NCBI RefSeq assembly: GCF_015482765.1
Contig: NZ_JADMLB010000024.1
Span: 1 to 64,000, forward strand
DNA: 64,000 nt
Direction: 5' to 3'
From: Halodesulfovibrio sp.
GTDB taxonomy: Bacteria > Desulfobacterota > Desulfovibrionia > Desulfovibrionales > Desulfovibrionaceae
Shown here piece by piece: positions 1 through 8,544 of this stretch (the first letter of the stretch is position 1; every line of letters starts with the position of its first letter). The position numbers and the translations under genes are program-made. The notes below the pieces were generated by a model. The model was not told the origin of the DNA and made no database searches. It saw only the letters and a program-made list of their open reading frames with translations.

Positions 1-40
1 CAGCATCATATGATCTACGTTTTCGGACACTCACTTTCAT
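1..40 (-). CDS. IS3-family transposase OrfA, N-terminal fragment cut by window edge
   Basis: The first codons read MKVSVRKRRSYDA, with an AGGAG directly before the ATG at 40. The GTG at 34 has better spacing (six bases) and may be the true start. The KRRSYDA motif is typical of the N-terminus of IS3-type OrfA proteins, which carry a helix-turn-helix that binds the element ends. Only 13 codons are visible, so the call leans on the adjacent IS3-like terminal sequence. Confidence 0.45.
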   Translation of the reverse strand, partial: MKVSVRKRRSYDA

Positions 41-99
41 CTCCTCTTTCATTCAGGATAATGGCTTAACTATGTGTCCACAAGTTTGTAGCAGGATCA
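1..99 (-). mobile_element. IS3-family insertion sequence, one end only
   Basis: Read on the minus strand, the element begins at 99 with TGATCCTGCTACAAACTTGT, soon followed by GGACACATAGTTAAG. This resembles the terminal inverted repeat of IS3-family elements (TGATC, then GTGGACAC, then TTAAG). About 40 bases inside it lies a ribosome-binding site and a start codon for a peptide like IS3 OrfA. The other end is outside the window, so the target duplication and completeness cannot be judged. The assignment rests on the end sequence and 13 codons only. Confidence 0.55.
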
Positions 100-289
100 G
101 CCCTAAAGTTTTTTAATAAGCTTAAGGAGTAGTTAATGCGTTACTAAGTTTTTTTATTACAAAAGAAGGGCATATGTTTTAGCTGGGCCGTTATGTCGAG
201 TCTAAATATCTCTTTTGGGGATATGTATAAACACAACATCCCCTCACGTATTGAAGGGCGTTGTAGTGAAGTCAGCTTACTCTTAATAA

Positions 290-522
290 TATAAATATGT
301 TACCGAAGGCTTGATTGCAGAACGTAAGCGAGTTGGAATGACTCAAGTTCAGTTGGCAAGCAGTTGAAGACTCCAGTCTTTTGTTCAAAGACTGAAAACA
401 GAGAGCGTCGTCTTGATATTGTGGAATTTTTTTATATTTGTAGAGTGATGGGTAAAGACGGTGTTGAGATTTTGCGGGCAGCTGGTGTGTGTAAAGGGAA
501 GCCATCAAATTTGAAGAGATAG
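290..522 (+). pseudogene. Frameshifted XRE/Cro-type helix-turn-helix regulator relic
   Basis: Reading from about 302 gives VTEGLIAERKRVGMTQVQLASS and then a stop at 365. The frame starting at 364 continues LKTPVFCSKTENRERRLDIV and ends at the TAG at 520-522. Together this matches a standard HTH_3 domain (IAxRKxxGxTQxxLA, then PQSFVSKxExxERRLDxxEF). A frameshift near 364 and a short deletion near 376, where PQSFV is expected, break it. No start codon with a ribosome-binding site is visible. The gene is judged inactive. It lies about 190 bases from an IS end, which fits a decaying accessory locus. Confidence 0.65.
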
Positions 523-540
523 ATACGTGCAAGTATGCTA

Positions 541-583
541 TAAGAAAATAACAGCTCCATAAAGTAAACTTAATGGAGCTGTT
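541..583 (-). terminator. Rho-independent terminator downstream of map
   Basis: An 11-base inverted repeat (AACAGCTCCAT at 550-560, complement at 573-583) is followed on the minus strand by the T-rich run TATTTTCTTAT. It lies about 45 bases past the stop of the methionine aminopeptidase gene. Confidence 0.75.
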
Positions 584-629
584 GTCGTGTAATCAAAATT
601 GTCTTTTAGAATATTGAAAGTAATGCCTG

Positions 630-1409
630 CTACATTGCCCAACCTTCGCCGTTGGCGCCACATGTGAGTACTTCAGCCCCAGAAGCTGTAACTGCAATGC
701 AGTGTTCAAAGTGCGCGGATGGCTTACGGTCTGTAGTAACAACAGTCCAATGGTCTTTAAGAGTTTCAGTTGTCTTAACGCCTGCGTTGACCATTGGTTC
801 CACTGCAATAACAAGTCCTTGCCTCAGTTTGAAGTCACTGAGATGCTTAGTGTAGTAGTTTGGAACCTGCGGCGCCTCCCAAAGACCTTCACCAATGCCA
901 TGTCCAACAAAATTTTCGACAACAGAAAATCCCGCATTTCGAGCATGCTTTGCCATTTTTTTAGCAACAACACTCCACTTTATGCCGGGCTTAATTTCTT
1001 TGATCGCAATGTTCAGGCATTGTTCTGTGACCATCATTAAGTTGCTTTTTTCAGCGTCAACTTTGCCAATAGCGTGGGTGCATGCGCAGTCTGAGCACCA
1101 ACCATTTAGACGTACTCCAATGTCAATGCTCAAAATATCACCATCAATAAGCTTGCGGCTAGATGGGATGCCGTGAACGACTTCCTCATTAACAGACATG
1201 CAGCATCCAGCAGGAAAAGGCGTTTTTCCGGGAACTCCCTTGAAGAGGGGAATAGCATTGTTTGAGGTAATAAAATTTTCTACCTCTGTATTAATTTCTG
1301 CGGTTGTAATACCTGGTTCTGCCATCTCTTTGGCAATCATATGAGCTTTATGAAGCAGTAATCCTGACTTACGCATAAGCTCAATTTCTTTTTTATGTTT
1401 TAAAATCAT
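630..1409 (-). CDS. map: Methionine aminopeptidase, type I
   Basis: This cytosolic metalloprotease removes the initiator methionine from new proteins. The 259-residue product is the usual length for type I enzymes. The pita-bread metal ligands are visible: D96 (SIDIG), D107 (CSDCACTHAIG), the histidine of GHGIGEGLWEAP, the glutamate of VIAVEPM and the glutamate of FEHCIAVT. H79 in VVHGIP is the conserved substrate-side histidine. The start has a GGAG eight bases upstream. The gene stands alone rather than in a ribosomal-protein operon, where Desulfovibrio-type genomes often carry map, so it may be a second copy. That last point is inference. Confidence 0.95.
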   Translation of the reverse strand: MILKHKKEIELMRKSGLLLHKAHMIAKEMAEPGITTAEINTEVENFITSNNAIPLFKGVPGKTPFPAGCCMSVNEEVVHGIPSSRKLIDGDILSIDIGVRLNGWCSDCACTHAIGKVDAEKSNLMMVTEQCLNIAIKEIKPGIKWSVVAKKMAKHARNAGFSVVENFVGHGIGEGLWEAPQVPNYYTKHLSDFKLRQGLVIAVEPMVNAGVKTTETLKDHWTVVTTDRKPSAHFEHCIAVTASGAEVLTCGANGEGWAM

Positions 1410-1638
1410 TTAAGTAGCTCCGAAAGGATATCATAAAGCAGTCAGGCTACGCTTACTTCTATTTAAGTCAATAAAATTAAGTAGAAAAGAGAAAGGCGAG
1501 AAAGTTGCTATAGTGGGTTTAGCCTATGTTGTTGACATATTGCACTGTTATGATCAGGGATGTGTTTAGCAAGTGCGTTATATGATTGCGAGTGGAAAAG
1601 GTGTTGAATAGTAACAGGCGGTTAGTTAATCGATTTTT

Positions 1639-2244
1639 TTATTTTTTATAGTATTCACGAAATTTTGCATACGGAAAATGGACCATTTTCAGTGGGATGT
1701 TTAATTTCTTTGCGATAATTGGCACCAGCGTGTCAGTATCTACGATATAACAATCTTTGTATTCAGGGTCAGGAATCATGTAGTCTTCTTCAAGCTCCCA
1801 CCATAAGTTATCAACTCGGTAATATTCAGCTGGTGGCATTTTTCCTGCTATTGTATTAACTAGCCACTCAAATTTATTTCCGTGAGACCCCATCTTATCT
1901 TTTGCAAAGACTGCATCTGCTAATACTCCATGAGGAGAGGCAAAGGCTATAACGGTAATGACCTGTAGATCTTCTTCAGGGTATTGTTCACTCAGTTTAT
2001 TAAGTGTTTCCCATGCAGCTTTGATAACGGTATGTGCATATTGTTCTGGAGTACTTTGGAGATGATTTGGAACAAAAATTTCCATATATACAGTCCCTCG
2101 ATCAAAAAAGATGCCGTGGTTAAGCTCTTCAACAGTATAGGGAACTGCCTTGCTCATATTAGGTTTTGTATAGCCATGCGCTGTGGCTGTGAAACCCAAG
2201 ATTACGCCTGCTAGAATAAAGGACAATAGTATGTGATTTTTCAT
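1639..2244 (-). CDS. Secreted protein of unknown function
   Basis: The 201-residue product starts with a signal peptide (MKNHILLSFILAGVILGF, then a cut near TAHG). The mature part is soluble and rich in aromatic and charged residues, with no lipobox and no membrane segment after the signal. A GTG lies just before the chosen ATG. The ATG is preferred because AGG and AGGAAT lie at ribosome-binding distance. The family is not recognised. Neighbours are unrelated single genes, so context gives no role. It is probably periplasmic. Confidence 0.75.
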   Translation of the reverse strand: MKNHILLSFILAGVILGFTATAHGYTKPNMSKAVPYTVEELNHGIFFDRGTVYMEIFVPNHLQSTPEQYAHTVIKAAWETLNKLSEQYPEEDLQVITVIAFASPHGVLADAVFAKDKMGSHGNKFEWLVNTIAGKMPPAEYYRVDNLWWELEEDYMIPDPEYKDCYIVDTDTLVPIIAKKLNIPLKMVHFPYAKFREYYKK

Positions 2245-2408
2245 CACGACCTAATTCCTACTGGTACTACAGATTGAATGAAATCTACATGAATAGTTAG
2301 TTTCTGAAATAAAAAAGGAATTACTTTTGCTGTATTAGATGGCTAGATAAAGGCTGTCATGACAGATTGCTTCTAATTTTATGTCTGACTTTCTTTCAAT
2401 ATATCTAT

Positions 2409-2780
2409 TCAATTTTCTTTTTGAATATTTTCAAGTCTCTTACCTAGAAGAGTGAAAGAAGCTATTGCTGCAATACTACAAGCTGCAAGGACACCAAACG
2501 TTTGCCAGAGCGTAATATCTGAAAGGGCAGGTGTGGATAATATAAAGTTACCACAACCCCAAAGAAGAGTCTCAAAACAAAGAATGGCGGCAATAATACC
2601 GCTTTGAGCAAGAGGACTTGGTGCGTATTCTTTGTTTTCCATATTGTAGCTTATTGCGACAACAATGGTGAAGAGCACTATGTTGAATAGTACCCATAAG
2701 TTGATAGGCAAAATAGCAATTGTTACTAAGGGAGTAAGTACAAGCAGGAAGATCAGGGATAGCGAGACCTTTTCTTTCAT
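2409..2780 (-). CDS. Small integral membrane protein, unknown
   Basis: This is a 123-residue protein with about four hydrophobic segments (residues roughly 6-25, 28-44, 58-78 and 90-112) and a charged C-terminus. An AGGA sits eight bases before the ATG. No family motif is recognised. It is flanked by unrelated genes in the same direction with gaps of 100-160 bases and is probably its own transcription unit. Confidence 0.65.
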   Translation of the reverse strand: MKEKVSLSLIFLLVLTPLVTIAILPINLWVLFNIVLFTIVVAISYNMENKEYAPSPLAQSGIIAAILCFETLLWGCGNFILSTPALSDITLWQTFGVLAACSIAAIASFTLLGKRLENIQKEN

Positions 2781-2880
2781 TTTTTGAGTCCTAAGCCTTG
2801 AGTGTTGTAAGCAGCTTGGTTGCTATACCTAACTTTGCGAAAATTTTAAAGTGCGGCTTGTTTTGAAAGAAAATCTATAT

Positions 2881-3522
2881 TTATTTGTTGTTGTAATTCG
2901 GTGTGATGTACTGATGTTTTACAATAAATTCTTCAATAGAAAGATGTTGAAAGTCTGGAAGAGTTTTCTTGATTTTTGCATGATCCCAATCCCACCATGC
3001 CAGTTGAAGTAACGCGTTACGGATTTCTTTTGTGAACCTGTAACGAAGGTGCCGTGCTGGTGTTCCTACAACGATTGAATATGGTTCAACATCTTTAGTT
3101 ACAACGGTTCCTGCACCAATAACGGCGCCTGTTCCTATTTTTCGTCCTGGAAGAATAACTGCACCATGTCCGATCCACACATCATGACCTATTGTGATGT
3201 TATCTTTACGTCGCCAATCAAAAAAAGCGGTATCATCATTTCCCATTCCGTATGTTGAACAACGATATGTGAAATGATGCTGTGAAGCTCGCCACATGGG
3301 GTGATTGCTTGGATTAATGCGCACATGGGACGCAACAGAGCAAAATTTACCAAGCTGTGTATACATAAGATCTGAGTCGTTCATGACATAGCTGTAATCA
3401 TCCAGGCAGCATTCAACCAATTGGGCGCGTGCTGCGATCTCTGTCCATTCTCCAAGTTTACTGTTTATAATTTTAGCTGTTGGGTGCACTTGTGAAGTTG
3501 AAAAAGATTGCATTGATTCCAT
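2881..3522 (-). CDS. Phosphonate-metabolism type hexapeptide-repeat acetyltransferase
   Basis: The 213-residue left-handed beta-helix transferase has hexapeptide repeats running from about residue 13 to 170 (for example [18 protein letters not shown] and [20 protein letters not shown]). The [18 protein letters not shown] block and the [13 protein letters not shown] ending are typical of the xenobiotic-acyltransferase-like group often encoded inside phn operons (the phn_thr-fam type). The family presumably acetylates an aminophosphonate or a small acceptor, but the substrate is not established. The start has AGGAG five bases upstream. It is unusual in lying about 22 kb from the phn cluster of this window and apparently alone. 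Confidence 0.8.
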   Translation of the reverse strand: MESMQSFSTSQVHPTAKIINSKLGEWTEIAARAQLVECCLDDYSYVMNDSDLMYTQLGKFCSVASHVRINPSNHPMWRASQHHFTYRCSTYGMGNDDTAFFDWRRKDNITIGHDVWIGHGAVILPGRKIGTGAVIGAGTVVTKDVEPYSIVVGTPARHLRYRFTKEIRNALLQLAWWDWDHAKIKKTLPDFQHLSIEEFIVKHQYITPNYNNK

Positions 3523-3724
3523 AGTATCTCCTCTTGCGGTGGGTAATAAAGAATGCTTCTGTGCATTGCCGTTATTGCAGTAGATACTCGTAGCATGTTA
3601 ATTTTACATTGTTATCTCGATTTGATGACAAGTGCGGTTGTATTTCTGCCATGCACGGCTGTATTGACTTTTAATACATTGATTATGCGCTATTACTGTG
3701 GATAGCTGGGGGAAGTGCAAAGAC

Positions 3725-3766
3725 AAAAGAAAAAGCAACGGAATTTGTTCCGTTGCTTTTTCTTTT
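3725..3766 (-). terminator. Terminator after the small cysteine-rich gene
   Basis: A perfect 19-base-pair stem (3725-3743 with 3748-3766) has a four-base loop and A/T-rich flanks that give a T tract in both directions. It lies just past the stop of the minus-strand gene at 3782. Confidence 0.85.
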
Positions 3767-3781
3767 AGATAGGATTGGTTG

Positions 3782-3985
3782 CTAGAGTGATTCACAGTCA
3801 TGTGCAACTTTGAATTCACACTCAGCTTCAATGGGCGGGGTACCCGTCGCATCAGCAGTAATAAGATTTTGTTCTGGGTTGCTCATGATTATGTTGAAGC
3901 AGGCTTCACAGATTATTTTTGAAGGATATGCTTCACCATCTTTTTCAGCGCACATGTCCGCAGAAACTTGAACATATTTTTTCAT
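3782..3985 (-). CDS. Small cysteine-containing protein, unknown
   Basis: This 67-residue protein has five cysteines, including a CxxC pair (ICEACF), so it may bind a metal, although a full zinc-ribbon pattern is not seen. It is supported as a real gene by AGGGGAAC seven bases before the ATG and by a strong terminator immediately downstream. An overlapping 82-codon reading frame on the same strand crosses the terminator and is not believed. No function is proposed. Confidence 0.6.
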   Translation of the reverse strand: MKKYVQVSADMCAEKDGEAYPSKIICEACFNIIMSNPEQNLITADATGTPPIEAECEFKVAHDCESL

Positions 3986-4309
3986 AGAAGTTCCCCTTAC
4001 ACGTTATAGGTGCAGATAAGTCTATAACTTACTAATAGCATATGTTTTTTTTAATAACCAGATGGTTAGTGTTTGCAGACATCCATCGTTAGGTAGTTAT
4101 TTGCTATGTGGCTTAATAACTAAATTATGAATTACAGTGGTTTAGTTGTTTTATTTAGTAGTGCTTTTGAGTACGGTGTGCGTGTTTGATGGATGTATTT
4201 TACTTCCGAAGCAATAGAGTGTGCGCAGTTAGCTGCATAGCTGCTGCACGAGTTATTTGGTGGACTTTAATACGTTGGGCATTGTTATGCCGTAAAAAAA
4301 GGGGGGGCT
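3986..4309. other. Intergenic region, nothing recognised
   Basis: This AT-rich stretch lies between divergent genes. No reading frame with a ribosome-binding site, no RNA gene and no repeat was recognised. It presumably holds the promoters of the two flanking genes. Confidence 0.5.
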
Positions 4310-4741
4310 GTGTCTGATAATAAAGAGCTTATGAAACGAATCCGTAACGCGAGATTAAATGTTTTTTTTGGGCTGCCGTTGGCTATTTTTGTTTCGTTTT
4401 ATGGATGGGAAAAAGTGAAATTCCTGTTTGGGGTCGGACAACCGGACGTTGTATATTACTGTTCATTTTCGATGACGGCAGCAACAACAATTATCGCGTT
4501 GTTTCCGGTCTTCATTACAAGCGGTTGGTATGTGACAAAGCAAAGAGAAGTTCCAAGTTCTTTAGAGAAAATTCTTAAAGATATATTCACAGTAACTTTT
4601 TTAAGTTGGATTTTGTTAGCGTTTCCTTTTCATATGTATGCAACAGCAAAACTGGAAGAGAGTAATTATATTCGCTGTCCACAGTATTATATGCGAGGAG
4701 TGTATCCATATGCTCTTGATAAGTCTTTTTGTCCTAACTGA
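4310..4741 (+). CDS. Small integral membrane protein, unknown
   Basis: The GTG start lies just after a long purine run (AAAAAAAGGGGGGG) that serves as the ribosome-binding site. The 143-residue product has about three membrane segments (residues roughly 16-36, 50-72 and 90-112) and a C-terminal tail with two cysteines. The layout is reminiscent of small inner-membrane proteins of the DUF1240 type, but the match is weak and no function can be given. Confidence 0.6.
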   Translation: MSDNKELMKRIRNARLNVFFGLPLAIFVSFYGWEKVKFLFGVGQPDVVYYCSFSMTAATTIIALFPVFITSGWYVTKQREVPSSLEKILKDIFTVTFLSWILLAFPFHMYATAKLEESNYIRCPQYYMRGVYPYALDKSFCPN

Positions 4742-5090
4742 TGCTATGTAAAAATGTATCAACTGGTTATAAGGGCAAGATTTTTTTGAATATGGTGTTG
4801 GTGGGGACAAAGCGCTTAATACCAGCTAGGTTACTATCCAGTATTGCTTCATATTGTATAAAAATCAGTAGAAAGCGTTTACAGTGATACGGTTTGCTCA
4901 ACTGTTCGTGTACGTACAGATTTACGTTATCACACGTACTTGGTACAGAGTGCTGGAGTATTTCTTGAGGCTGAGAGAGCAAGTATTTTACCTTGCAGCC
5001 GCGAGTTATGCATAGTCTGAATATGGTTGAATAGAGTTGTATCGTTAAATGAACCCATAGGCTGCCTATGGTTGAATAAAGGTATGGATA
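4742..5090. other. Intergenic region with a small palindrome
   Basis: No believable coding frame lies here. A short inverted repeat (CCATAGG at 5055-5061, loop CTG, CCTATGG at 5065-5071) sits 20 bases before the following start codon and could be an mRNA hairpin or operator. Nothing else was recognised. Confidence 0.45.
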
Positions 5091-5753
5091 ATGAACAGTT
5101 CTTTTGAGTTTTCTGCTGCCATTTTTGATTTGGACGGCACACTTCTGTACACTTTGGAAGAAATTGCCGCAGCAACAAATGCTGCTTTAGTTCGAAGAGG
5201 ATACCCTGAACATCCTGTAAGTGCGTACCGTCATTTTGTAGGCTCCGGTGCAAAAAAACTTGCATGGCGTGCGCTTCCAGAAGATAAACAAAATGAAGAA
5301 GAATTTGAGGCGTTGTATCCGTTTGTCATCGAAGAATTTGAGCGGTTGCTGAATACAATTGCCCGCCCATATGATGGTGTTGTTGATATGCTGCACGCTT
5401 TTTCTGCTGCCGGAAAGAAACTTGCAGTCCTGTCTAATAAGCCTGATGAGTTGACTAAGCTGGTGGTGAAAGAGTTTTTGCCGGAAATTGAATTTGTCGC
5501 AGTGCAGGGTGGACGTGCAGACGTGCCGCTTAAACCTGCACCGGATAGTGCTTTAAATGTAGCAGCTACAATGGAGCTGGCTCCTGAGCAGATTATTTTT
5601 GTCGGTGACTCAGATGTAGATATGAATACAGCCCGTAATGCCGGAATGATTCCTGTTGGCGCAGGATGGGGCTTTCGCGGAGCAGATGAACTGGCAGCAG
5701 CAGGTGCAGCTGTTGTGCTGAGTGAGCCGTCAGAGTTAAAGAGCCTGCTTTAG
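5091..5753 (+). CDS. gph: HAD-superfamily phosphatase, phosphoglycolate phosphatase-like
   Basis: The 220-residue Gph-type haloacid dehalogenase phosphatase has motif I FDLDGTL with nucleophile D13 and acid/base D15, motif II VLSNKPDEL, motif III lysine in LKPAPDSAL and motif IV VGDSDVDMNTARNAG. The helical cap between motifs I and II contains YRHFVGSGAKKL. The family hydrolyses phosphoglycolate or similar small phosphoesters in the cytosol, and the exact substrate cannot be read from sequence. An AAAGG lies eight bases before the ATG. It converges on the glycyl radical enzyme gene with a shared terminator between them. Confidence 0.85.
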   Translation: MNSSFEFSAAIFDLDGTLLYTLEEIAAATNAALVRRGYPEHPVSAYRHFVGSGAKKLAWRALPEDKQNEEEFEALYPFVIEEFERLLNTIARPYDGVVDMLHAFSAAGKKLAVLSNKPDELTKLVVKEFLPEIEFVAVQGGRADVPLKPAPDSALNVAATMELAPEQIIFVGDSDVDMNTARNAGMIPVGAGWGFRGADELAAAGAAVVLSEPSELKSLL

Positions 5754-5774
5754 TTCTGAGAAGATATATATAAG

Positions 5775-5810
5775 AAAAGAGGAAGGAGCAGTGCTTCTTC
5801 CTCTTTTTTG
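5775..5810 (+). terminator. Bidirectional terminator between gph and the glycyl radical enzyme gene
   Basis: An 11-base-pair stem (AAAAGAGGAAG at 5775-5785 with CTTCCTCTTTT at 5797-5807) is followed by more T on the plus strand. The A-rich left flank gives a U tract on the minus strand as well. Confidence 0.8.
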
Positions 5811-5821
5811 TTTAACGAGTA

Positions 5822-8236
5822 TTAATCCAGCATGGTGCGGCTGATAATTTCATCCTGTACTTCTTTGCACAGTTCAACGAAAAATGCACTGTACCCTGCA
5901 ACGCGAACCATGAGTCCACGATATTCTTCAGGATTCTTCTGTGCTTTGATGAGTGATTCATTATCAAGGTAGTTGAACTGCATTTGGGCATTACCAAGAA
6001 TGGAAGCCGTTTGTAGCAGCGCTATAAGACCCTCTCGTCCTTGGGAAGTGTCTAAAGACCCTTTGAGCAGTTTAAAGTTGTGAGCCATACCAAGACTCAT
6101 GGACTCAATATTGATTTTGCCTACTGAGTTTACAATAGCTGTAGGGCCTTGTGTGTCCGCTCCCTGTGACGGGCTCATGCCATCTGATAACGGAGCATAC
6201 GCCTGACGTCCGTTCGGAGTTGCTGCAATCATTTCCCCAAGTGGAGTGTTGAAGGATTGGGAAAGCGTTCCGTGAATTAAGTGAGCATAGAGTGTTTTAT
6301 GCTGGTTGCTTGTTTTTTCAGTAAAGTCCACAATATCAGCTGCAATATGATCAGCGTAATCGTTGTCGTTACCGTATTTAGGAGCATTAAGACATTCGCT
6401 CTGTAACTCTTCAAAGCCTTTCCAGTTTGCATCCATCGCCTGTTTAATTTCAGCAAGTGTGTATTTCTTATCATCAAAGACCAGTTTTTTAATCGCTGCC
6501 ATACTGTCAACATATGTGCCTAATCCTGCGAAGATTGTTCCCGGGCCACCGTAAAGAACAGCACCACCGGCAGTAACGTCTTTCCCGCTCTGCATACAGC
6601 CGTCAACAAAGAGAGACATATATGGGGTAGGCATGCGATCGCGCACTAGTTTTTGGTTAATGATCGTTCCTTTTGCTGTGAGCTTCAGGATGTGAGCAAT
6701 CTGTTGTTTTACCGCTGCATCAAATTCTTCGTATGAGGTGAACTGAGAAAGGTCGCCTGTTTCTAAACCGGCTTTGCCGCCATAAGATTGTAGCACGCCA
6801 TTGTTGAAAACGAATTCAATGGCAATCGGCCATTGTGTAAAACCACCTGCTGTCCATTGGTGAATTCGACCAGATTTCTGTGGTTCGACACATCCCATAA
6901 GGCAGTAGTCATGGGCATCTTCAAAATCAAAACCTTTCCGTAGCATCATTTTGATATGAGCATCATCGAAGTGACAAGCAGGCATGCCTCCACCGGCTTT
7001 AATGACATCAACAATTTTTTGCAGATACTTTTTAGGGGATTGGTTGTGAATACGGCAGGCAAGAGATGGCTGGTATACTCCAACCTTACTTACGGCATCC
7101 ATGACCAGGTAGGTTAATGCGTTTGTTCCGTCACCGCCGTTACGTTTTATTCCACCGACACAAACGTTAATAAACGGCATGTATCCGGCAAAATACTTTG
7201 CGGTAGCACTTGGTGTGTACCAGATCATTTCAGAACATTTGAGGATGAAACAGCAGAGCAGGTCAAATGCTTCCTGCTCTGTCAGGCGACCGGATTTCAT
7301 ATCAGCAATGAAGCATGGGAAAAGATACTGATCTAGGCGGCCTAAAGAAGTGCTGCACTGGTTTTCTTCAAGTAAAAACAAAGACTGAATTGTCCAGATA
7401 GCTTGAAGCGCTTCATGGAAATTTTTTGGAGGATTTGCAGGAACAGCAGCGTTTACTTCTGCAATGCATTCCAGTTCTGCCTTACGAACAGGATTTGTTT
7501 CTTTTTCTGCTAACTCAAAAGCATATTTTGAAATGCGCTTAGCATAGAGTAAGATGCCTTCACAGGTTTCAATTGCAGCTTCGTAGTAGTGCCTTTGTTC
7601 AAGAGAGGCATCAGCGCTATCGGCTAATGTTGATAATTTCTCTTCTGCCTCAGCCTTCACCCCGTTGATACCTTTTGTAAACAGGATGATGTCATATCCC
7701 GGGCTGGTGTCACCGCCACCACTGGTGTGATGATAGCTCAGATCACTTACAAAGGCTTCTGCCGAGAACTCCCATAGTCCGTGTTTCTTAAATTCTTTTT
7801 CACATGCTTCATCAATTGATTTGCCCTCCCAAAATGGGAACAGCTCTTCGCGCATGACCGTTTTATCTGCTTCTGAAATTTCATAAGGATCTTGAGGGCG
7901 TGTGCCTATGGTGTCCAGTTCATCATGGAGCCATTTCCACGCTGTATCTGGAGAAAATGCGCCTGCGCGCGCTTTGCCACAAGGATGTCCGACAATAAGT
8001 TCATCATCTTGGATGGTCATGGGTGCTGTTTCGCAAGCTCTGCGGAATCCTTTAGCTCTGCGAAGGCTGGCTGGAAGATGGGAAAATTCTTTTTCGATTT
8101 CTGTATATGCCAATGCACGACCTATAGTGATGCTTGGTTTTACAGCGAGGTATGCTTCTTTACGCGAAATAATTCTATCAGAAAGAGTGTAACTACCTGT
8201 GGAATCAGTCGAGGTGGGGGCTGGTACGTTTGTCAT
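5822..8236 (-). CDS. Glycyl radical enzyme, choline trimethylamine-lyase (CutC)-like
   Basis: This 804-residue radical lyase/dehydratase has the glycyl radical site RVAGYSA at G781 and the thiyl site GCVEPQ with C449 and E451. The spacing to residues recalled for D. alaskensis CutC is constant at 40: Y168, D176, F355, C449, E451, T462 and G781 correspond to Y208, D216, F395, C489, E491, T502 and G821. Tyr506 is replaced by F466. This favours C-N bond cleavage of a choline-like alcohol over isethionate lysis, but it is from memory and unaligned. The ATG at 8236 follows AAAGGA by eight bases; the 23 upstream codons are probably untranslated. No activating radical-SAM enzyme and no microcompartment genes occur in the window. 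The neighbours are a TTT transporter and a Pgt-like sensor system, which suggests import of an anionic or zwitterionic substrate. Confidence 0.8.
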   Translation of the reverse strand: MTNVPAPTSTDSTGSYTLSDRIISRKEAYLAVKPSITIGRALAYTEIEKEFSHLPASLRRAKGFRRACETAPMTIQDDELIVGHPCGKARAGAFSPDTAWKWLHDELDTIGTRPQDPYEISEADKTVMREELFPFWEGKSIDEACEKEFKKHGLWEFSAEAFVSDLSYHHTSGGGDTSPGYDIILFTKGINGVKAEAEEKLSTLADSADASLEQRHYYEAAIETCEGILLYAKRISKYAFELAEKETNPVRKAELECIAEVNAAVPANPPKNFHEALQAIWTIQSLFLLEENQCSTSLGRLDQYLFPCFIADMKSGRLTEQEAFDLLCCFILKCSEMIWYTPSATAKYFAGYMPFINVCVGGIKRNGGDGTNALTYLVMDAVSKVGVYQPSLACRIHNQSPKKYLQKIVDVIKAGGGMPACHFDDAHIKMMLRKGFDFEDAHDYCLMGCVEPQKSGRIHQWTAGGFTQWPIAIEFVFNNGVLQSYGGKAGLETGDLSQFTSYEEFDAAVKQQIAHILKLTAKGTIINQKLVRDRMPTPYMSLFVDGCMQSGKDVTAGGAVLYGGPGTIFAGLGTYVDSMAAIKKLVFDDKKYTLAEIKQAMDANWKGFEELQSECLNAPKYGNDNDYADHIAADIVDFTEKTSNQHKTLYAHLIHGTLSQSFNTPLGEMIAATPNGRQAYAPLSDGMSPSQGADTQGPTAIVNSVGKINIESMSLGMAHNFKLLKGSLDTSQGREGLIALLQTASILGNAQMQFNYLDNESLIKAQKNPEEYRGLMVRVAGYSAFFVELCKEVQDEIISRTMLD

Positions 8237-8346
8237 ACAATGAATCCTTTGTGCTGCGAGGTTGAACCGTATTCGGGATGCGGCGATCCTCGTGAAGAAA
8301 TTCAAAAAATGGGAACCATAGAGTTGGGGGCTACAGTTTATGGGCC

Positions 8347-8374
8347 ACTATAGCGACGGAGATATTTTTGTGAA
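8347..8374 (-). promoter_or_regulatory. Candidate sigma70 promoter for the glycyl radical enzyme gene
   Basis: On the minus strand TTCACA (8369-8374) and TATAGT (8347-8352) are separated by 16 bases. Each box differs from consensus at one position. Transcription would begin near 8340 and leave a leader of about 104 bases. The terminator between this gene and tctA makes a separate promoter likely. Confidence 0.4.
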
Positions 8375-8410
8375 GCCCCTGCCGTAGGGGGACTCTTAAA
8401 AAAAGAAGCA

Positions 8411-8451
8411 TGTAAAAAAGAAACCCCCTGTATCCAAAAGATACAGGGGGA
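8411..8451 (-). terminator. Terminator after tctA
   Basis: CCCCCTGTATC (8425-8435) pairs with GATACAGGGGG (8441-8451). On the minus strand the stem is followed by TTTCTTTTTT, giving a strong rho-independent terminator between tctA and the glycyl radical enzyme gene. Confidence 0.85.
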
Positions 8452-8544
8452 CAAGTCAAAGCGTTCACTCTAGTCGATATATATTTTCTGCCGGTGTAGG
8501 GAGGCGGCAGATTTCTTCATGTGAAGAACTAGCAGTGTGGCGTG

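Noticed and set aside
3604-3852. 82-codon minus-strand frame
   Set aside because: It crosses a perfect terminator and overlaps the better supported 67-residue gene.
5822-8236. Assignment as isethionate sulfite-lyase or pyruvate formate-lyase
   Set aside because: The Cys-to-Gly spacing of 332 and the Y168/D176 pair fit CutC as remembered. Pyruvate formate-lyase has a Cys-Cys pair that is absent here, and IslA has a different spacing and a Gln at the Asp position.
8237-8305. N-terminal 23-codon extension of the glycyl radical enzyme
   Set aside because: The ATG at 8236 has AAAGGA eight bases upstream, and the protein then has the expected spacing to CutC. The extension has no ribosome-binding site.
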